This document shows positions 63,998 to 64,000 of a stretch of 64,000 nucleotides of DNA, in pieces. Source of the DNA: Burkholderiaceae bacterium 16 (lineage in GTDB: Bacteria > Pseudomonadota > Gammaproteobacteria > Burkholderiales > Burkholderiaceae); NCBI GenBank assembly GCA_000955785.1, contig JYOD01000003.1:44407-108406 (forward strand). Direction: 5' to 3'. The translations under genes were made by a program, and so were the position numbers. The notes under the pieces are model-generated. The model did not search any database. It was given only the letters and a program-made list of their open reading frames with translations, and had not been told where the DNA came from. Position 1 is the first letter of the stretch. The number at the start of each line of letters is the position of its first letter.

Positions 63998-64000
63998 GTA

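Overview
The window looks like a replicon of a GC-rich betaproteobacterium of the Burkholderiales, most likely Cupriavidus/Ralstonia-like. The reasons are the very high GC content, the large number of Bug (TctC-type) solute receptors, and the dense mixture of acyl-CoA dehydrogenases, acyl-CoA ligases, CaiB-type CoA-transferases and MaoC hydratases, together with PrkA/YeaH/SpoVR. The genus is inferred from gene style only. No rRNA, tRNA, CRISPR array, transposase or phage gene was seen.

Layout. 1-3730: the N-terminal part of an acyl-CoA ligase (minus strand, running off the left edge) diverges from a pair of acyl-CoA dehydrogenases. 3731-7185: a structured repeat, a YbaK-like deacylase and the catalase-peroxidase katG with its terminator. 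7498-11000: an SDR/ligase operon preceded by an 8-nt tandem repeat, then two small envelope proteins. 11247-16038: an MscS-type channel, a LuxR-type regulator and a LysR regulator. 16185-21919: a CoA-transferase, hotdog protein, Bug receptor, two acyl-CoA dehydrogenases and a TetR regulator. 22021-28449: an FAD oxidoreductase and the prkA-yeaH-spoVR stress operon. 28876-36589: an acyl-CoA dehydrogenase, three Bug receptors and a ligase on the minus strand, then an AraC regulator. 36774-43842: UspA, a DUF465 protein, and a CoA-transferase/R-hydratase/SDR operon with two Bug receptors and a LysR regulator. 43898-48437: a frameshifted dinD, a ParE-type toxin-antitoxin pair and a TldD/PmbA-like pair. 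48629-63714: further catabolic clusters, including a MmgE/PrpD - CitE-like - Htd2-type hydratase set that could convert C5 branched dicarboxylates to pyruvate and acetyl-CoA.

How the parts fit. Most of the window is a set of modular carboxylic-acid catabolic operons. A periplasmic Bug receptor captures an acid, a ligase or CoA-transferase activates it, and dehydrogenases, hydratases, SDRs and a lyase degrade it. Three acyl-CoA dehydrogenase genes are followed or preceded by a second, more divergent one, suggesting heteromeric enzymes. None of the ten Bug loci (nine intact, one decayed) has TctA/TctB membrane partners here.

Two unannotated cis-motifs appear to tie distant operons together. 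One is a TCGTCG-N4-CGACGA palindrome in front of the ligase, acyl-CoA dehydrogenase and SDR operons (1125, 1201, 10060). The other is a 20-nt motif with a GGATTT core, present four times in the three intergenic regions where a Bug gene diverges from an AraC regulator or from an acyl-CoA dehydrogenase. A structured repeat with conserved flanks and different but self-complementary stem arms follows acyl-CoA dehydrogenase genes at both ends of the window.
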